A DNA stretch of 64,000 nucleotides from assembly GCA_024138025.1 (NCBI GenBank), contig JAMXBD010002774.1, positions 62,001 to 126,000 on the forward strand, read 5' to 3'. The position numbers were made by a program, and so were the translations under genes. The DNA comes from Combretum micranthum (lineage: Eukaryota; Streptophyta; Magnoliopsida; Myrtales; Combretaceae). This document shows, piece by piece, positions 60,901-64,000 of the stretch (positions are counted from its first letter, which is position 1; every line of letters starts with the position of its first letter). A model generated the notes under the pieces. It searched no databases. It had not been told where the DNA came from and saw only the letters and a program-made list of their open reading frames with translations.

Positions 60901-62732
60901 TGCTCATATCTTCCTCAATCATGAATTTCATCACAAACCCAACCTATTTCTAGCTCTAATTCATCATTTACATACATAATCAATAATCAAACAAAGAAAG
61001 ACAAGAACTTACTTATTTTAGGAAAAACCGAAGCATCCAAACTCCAGCACTACTACTTTTCCTTAGTTTTTGAAACAATTTCATGCATGATCTCTAACTT
61101 CCATATTAATTTTCATCTTCTATCTCTCTTTTGATCTTTCTAAACTTGAGATTTTAGAGTAGGATTTTGAGATGATTTACAAATAATGCAGCCCTAAAAG
61201 TCAAAGAAAAGAAATATGTATAGGATAAGGATTAAAAGATATTTATGGGCAAAGTATTTGTGCTTAAATTTTTCAGATGATTTTCTTAAGTATAAAAATA
61301 ATTGGAACATGATTTTAGGGTTTATAACAAAAAAATTATTAGCTAGAAATAAAAATCTAGCTTGGAAGTTTAATTCATAAAATTTTGATATTTAGCTAGA
61401 ATTTGGACTTGAGAACAAATATTTTTTAATAATCAATTGAACTCAAATTTTATGAGAATTAAAAGATCAAAATTTAGATGGAAAAAAATTACTAATTAGG
61501 ACATTTGTAGAATTTAGATAACTGAATTTTTGAAATTTGGTTTATTTGATGATTAAAAGAAAAGGGATTCTAATTTAAAATTTGATGGAGATGATGATGA
61601 AATGGATTTGTTGGAGAAGATCATTAAAATAATTAGACAATTTGAAAGATAGAATTCAAATTTAATAGTTAGAAAAAATTTAAGAAATTTGATTGATGAG
61701 TGAGCATTTGAAACAAATAGATGAATGGAAGAGAATTCATGAAATCACAAATTTATTTAAATCTAGTTATTAATTTGATTATGTTCCTCTACATAATTAT
61801 ATTTTATAGCTTGATTTACTTAATTTAATTAAACCATCTAAGCTTAATTTTTCAATTAAGTTCTAATCAAAGTACAAAATTAATCATCTATTATACTAGT
61901 TAATTAAGCTATATCTAATTTAAATAAACAAAAAGAAATTGATTAACTATTGATAGCGAACACTATATATTAATTTTAAATTTTATTATCCAAAAGCTTT
62001 TAATTATTTTAAGATTTATTCTGTCATTCATGTTTCCATTGCACTATTATGATTAGTGTAGGTCAAATTTTGATATTATATTTTACTTATATTGGGATTT
62101 GAATTATTTAGTGCTCCATTATATGTTTTAAGTTCATTTATTGCATACATATTTATTATTAAGTTTATTTGACGTTTCTCATTATTTTTCTTATTATGAA
62201 GCATTTCGAGACTTGGTATTATGTCGCATTTGTCTCAAGTTTCAAATTTGTTCATTACATGTATTATATGATTACATTATTTTATTCTTTTCTTGTCTTG
62301 ATTTGGTGTTTCATGTTATATTTGTTTTTATAAAAACATCTTGATATTTAAGTTATTTAGGTTTAGTTCCATCATTTAATAATTATTTATTTACTCATCA
62401 ATTATTTCTTTCATTATCCAGCATTTTATATTTTATATCTTTGATTATTATGCCATCTAGTTAAACCTCATTTTCATTTGTTCATGTATGTATCTCTAAT
62501 TTTAGGCTTTTTTATATTTGTGAAATTTTATCAAGAAATTATTTAGAATTTTATCTTGGAATACAACAATTCAAATTTTTAATAAAAGATTAAACTATTC
62601 ATATTTTAATATTCATAGATCATGAAAAATTTTTGAGTGATTTCTATGACTTTTCTTAAAATCTTTTCAAAATTTTCACTTTATTTACCTAATGATTGTT
62701 ATATTTGAGTTGCAAAATTTTGGGTGATTACA
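58000..62732 (-). mobile_element. Solo LTR D inserted in the copia RT gene
   Basis: Plus-strand ends TGTTATGAAC and GGGTGATTACA. The target duplication GTTCC is at 57995-57999 and 62733-62737; removing the insert brings the two halves of copia RT together. Its 4733 bp hold no coding region. In sense (minus) orientation it starts TGTAATCACCC like LTR L, has a TATA-like box near 61235, a donor-like AA|GTAAGT at 61012, a G+C-rich block at about 60590-60760, a run of 27 G on the plus strand (58672-58698) and an ACACCCTC motif at about 58600, matching GGGCGTAAATCC in the other LTRs. Confidence 0.9.
58672..58698 (+). repeat. Run of 27 G in LTR D
   Basis: Uninterrupted; followed by TTGGTGTGGTGG. 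Confidence 0.85.
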
Positions 62733-64000
62733 GTTCCTCTTTAAAACCTTTGAAATTAAAAACAAACTTAATCTTTCATACCATATCCTTGGGGCTTGCT
62801 TTAAACCATATAAAGTTTTGTTTAACTTAGAAATATAATCATATTTTAGAGGATCTGCAAAACCAGGAGGCTGTTCAACATAGACCTCCTCCTTTATAAA
62901 ACCATTTAAAAAGCACTCTTTACATCCATTTGGAATGCTTTAAAGTTTTTATAACATGTATATGCAAGCATCAAACAAATTGCCTCTAATCTAGCAACAC
63001 ATGCATATGTTTCATCAAACTCAATTCCTTCTTCTTGTGAATAACCTTTAGCTACTAATCTTACTTTATTCCTAATAATTTTTCCATTTTCATCCAATTT
63101 GTTCTTAAACACCCATTTCGTTCCAATTACAGATTTTTGCTTAAGTCTAGGTACCAGATTCCATACATTATTTCTTTGAAATTGATTTAACTCAACATGC
63201 ATGGCATCAACCCAACTATTATCATTTAAAGCTTCATCAATATTGTTAGGTTCAAACTCAGATAACAAAGCAAAATGACTTTTAAAGTCTTGTAAACTAG
63301 CTCTTGTTTTAACACCAGATTGAACATTACCTATTATTTATTTAGGGGAATGAGTAGATTTATATTTCCAAACCTTAGAAGTTTTTGGTCCAGATCCTTT
63401 AGGTTTTAGAGTACCTTCAATATTATCCTCTAGAATACATTCTGGGTCTAGATCCATGAGTTTCATTAGGTGGTGCTTTAGACTTTAGTTCTAGACCAAA
63501 TTCTTTTTTATCTTGGATTCCCTTTCATCATTAGTCTCATCATCTTTTACATCTTCAACAAATTTACATTAATTGATTCTTTAATAGTTTTAGAAGATTT
63601 ATTAAACGCACTATAAGCATGATTATTCAAAGAATATCCTAAAAATATAGCTTCATCTGATCTTTCATCAAACTTATCAAGATTAAGAGAATTCTTTTTC
63701 ACAAAACACTTAAAATCAAACACATGAAAATAATGCTTCTTATCTTGAAAAAGTTCATACGCTATTTTTGATGTCATTAGTCGAATGTAAACTCTATTGA
63801 TGATGTAGCAAGCTGTGGATACGGCTTCTACCCAAAAACCCAACAACACAACTTTCATTTAACATAGATCTAATCATTTCTTGTATAGTTCTACTCTTGT
63901 GTTCCACAACTTCATTTTGTTGATGAGTATATGAAGCTGAAAAATTGTGAAAAATACCTTATTCTTTGCAAAAAATTATAAAATGTGCACTTTGAAATTC
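62733..64000 (-). pseudogene. Ty1/copia integrase C-terminus and RT N-terminus (relic)
   Basis: Continues off the right edge. From the edge: integrase core end with NEVVEHKSRTIQEM (catalytic Glu, about 63900), FWVEAVSTACYIINRVYIR (63835), FKCFVKKN, SDEAIFLGYSLNNHAYSAFN. A linker follows with IIGNVQSGVKTRASL-like text (about 63330). RT starts with WVDAMHVELNQFQRNNVWNLV (about 63200), KWVFKNKLDENGKI, RLVAKGYSQEEGIEFDETYA and FQMDVKSAF (catalytic Asp, about 62915), then [23 protein letters not shown] (about 62790). Integrase before RT is the Ty1/copia order. Stops and shifts are present; the coding stretch is cut by LTR D at 62732. Confidence 0.93.

Noticed and set aside
1..64000. tRNA, rRNA or other structured RNA genes
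   Set aside because: No cloverleaf-type or rRNA-like stretch was recognised by eye. The tRNA-like words at 45445 and 2955 are primer binding sites, not genes.

Overview
The window looks like a repeat-rich intergenic stretch of a flowering-plant (probably eudicot) nuclear genome. It is AT-rich, almost every recognisable coding stretch belongs to a broken transposable element, and the element families present are plant ones: a chromodomain Ty3/gypsy element of Tekay/Del type, an Athila-like gypsy relic, a Ty1/copia element with an envelope-like region, a hAT transposase relic and a non-autonomous CACTA element. I see one plausible cellular gene, an ATS3-like (PLAT/LH2-type) secreted protein on the minus strand with two exons at 24025-23921 and 21533-21171. 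No tRNA, rRNA or CRISPR array was recognised.

Left part, 1-15.25 kb: an old Athila-like element in minus orientation (gag remnant at 1-440, primer binding site at 2955-2972, 5' LTR pieces at about 2980-4176 and 14844-15250). A 2.0 kb CACTA element (753-2756, TSD TAA) sits in it. Its LTR is split by a Russian doll of three solo LTRs: X (4177-14838, TSD CACAG) contains Y (6538-14113, TSD GAAAG), which contains Z (7545-11230, plus strand, TSD GCGAC). Each target-site duplication can be read directly.

Middle, 15.25-29.5 kb: solo LTR S (16263-19748, TSD TTATC), then the ATS3-like gene with a 2.4 kb intron holding a G-rich tract, then solo LTR L (25580-28056, TSD CCACA/CCACG), then a stretch that may be one end of a hAT element.

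Right-centre, 29.5-50.2 kb: a second nest. Solo LTR A (29511-50217) contains solo LTR B (32359-49399, TSD ATAAT), which contains C (35098-48790, TSD GAGAG), a 13.7 kb two-LTR Tekay-type element on the minus strand. C has an initiator-Met-tRNA primer site, an unassigned ORF ahead of gag, gag with three zinc knuckles, protease, RT, RNase H, integrase and a chromodomain, all with frameshifts.

Right end, 50.2-64 kb: a degraded hAT transposase (BED finger to C-terminal dimerisation region), a 33-35 bp tandem repeat, then a minus-strand Ty1/copia element with an envelope-like ORF remnant downstream of pol. Its reverse transcriptase gene is cut by a 4.7 kb solo LTR, D (58000-62732, TSD GTTCC).

The nine long LTR insertions (X, Y, Z, S, A, B, C, L, D) share a layout: most have a TATA box about 0.7 kb from the sense start (earlier in L, later in D), a consensus-like splice donor 110-220 bp further on, and a GGGCGTAAATCC-like motif near the far end. 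Seven of them also share an inverted repeat in the middle.
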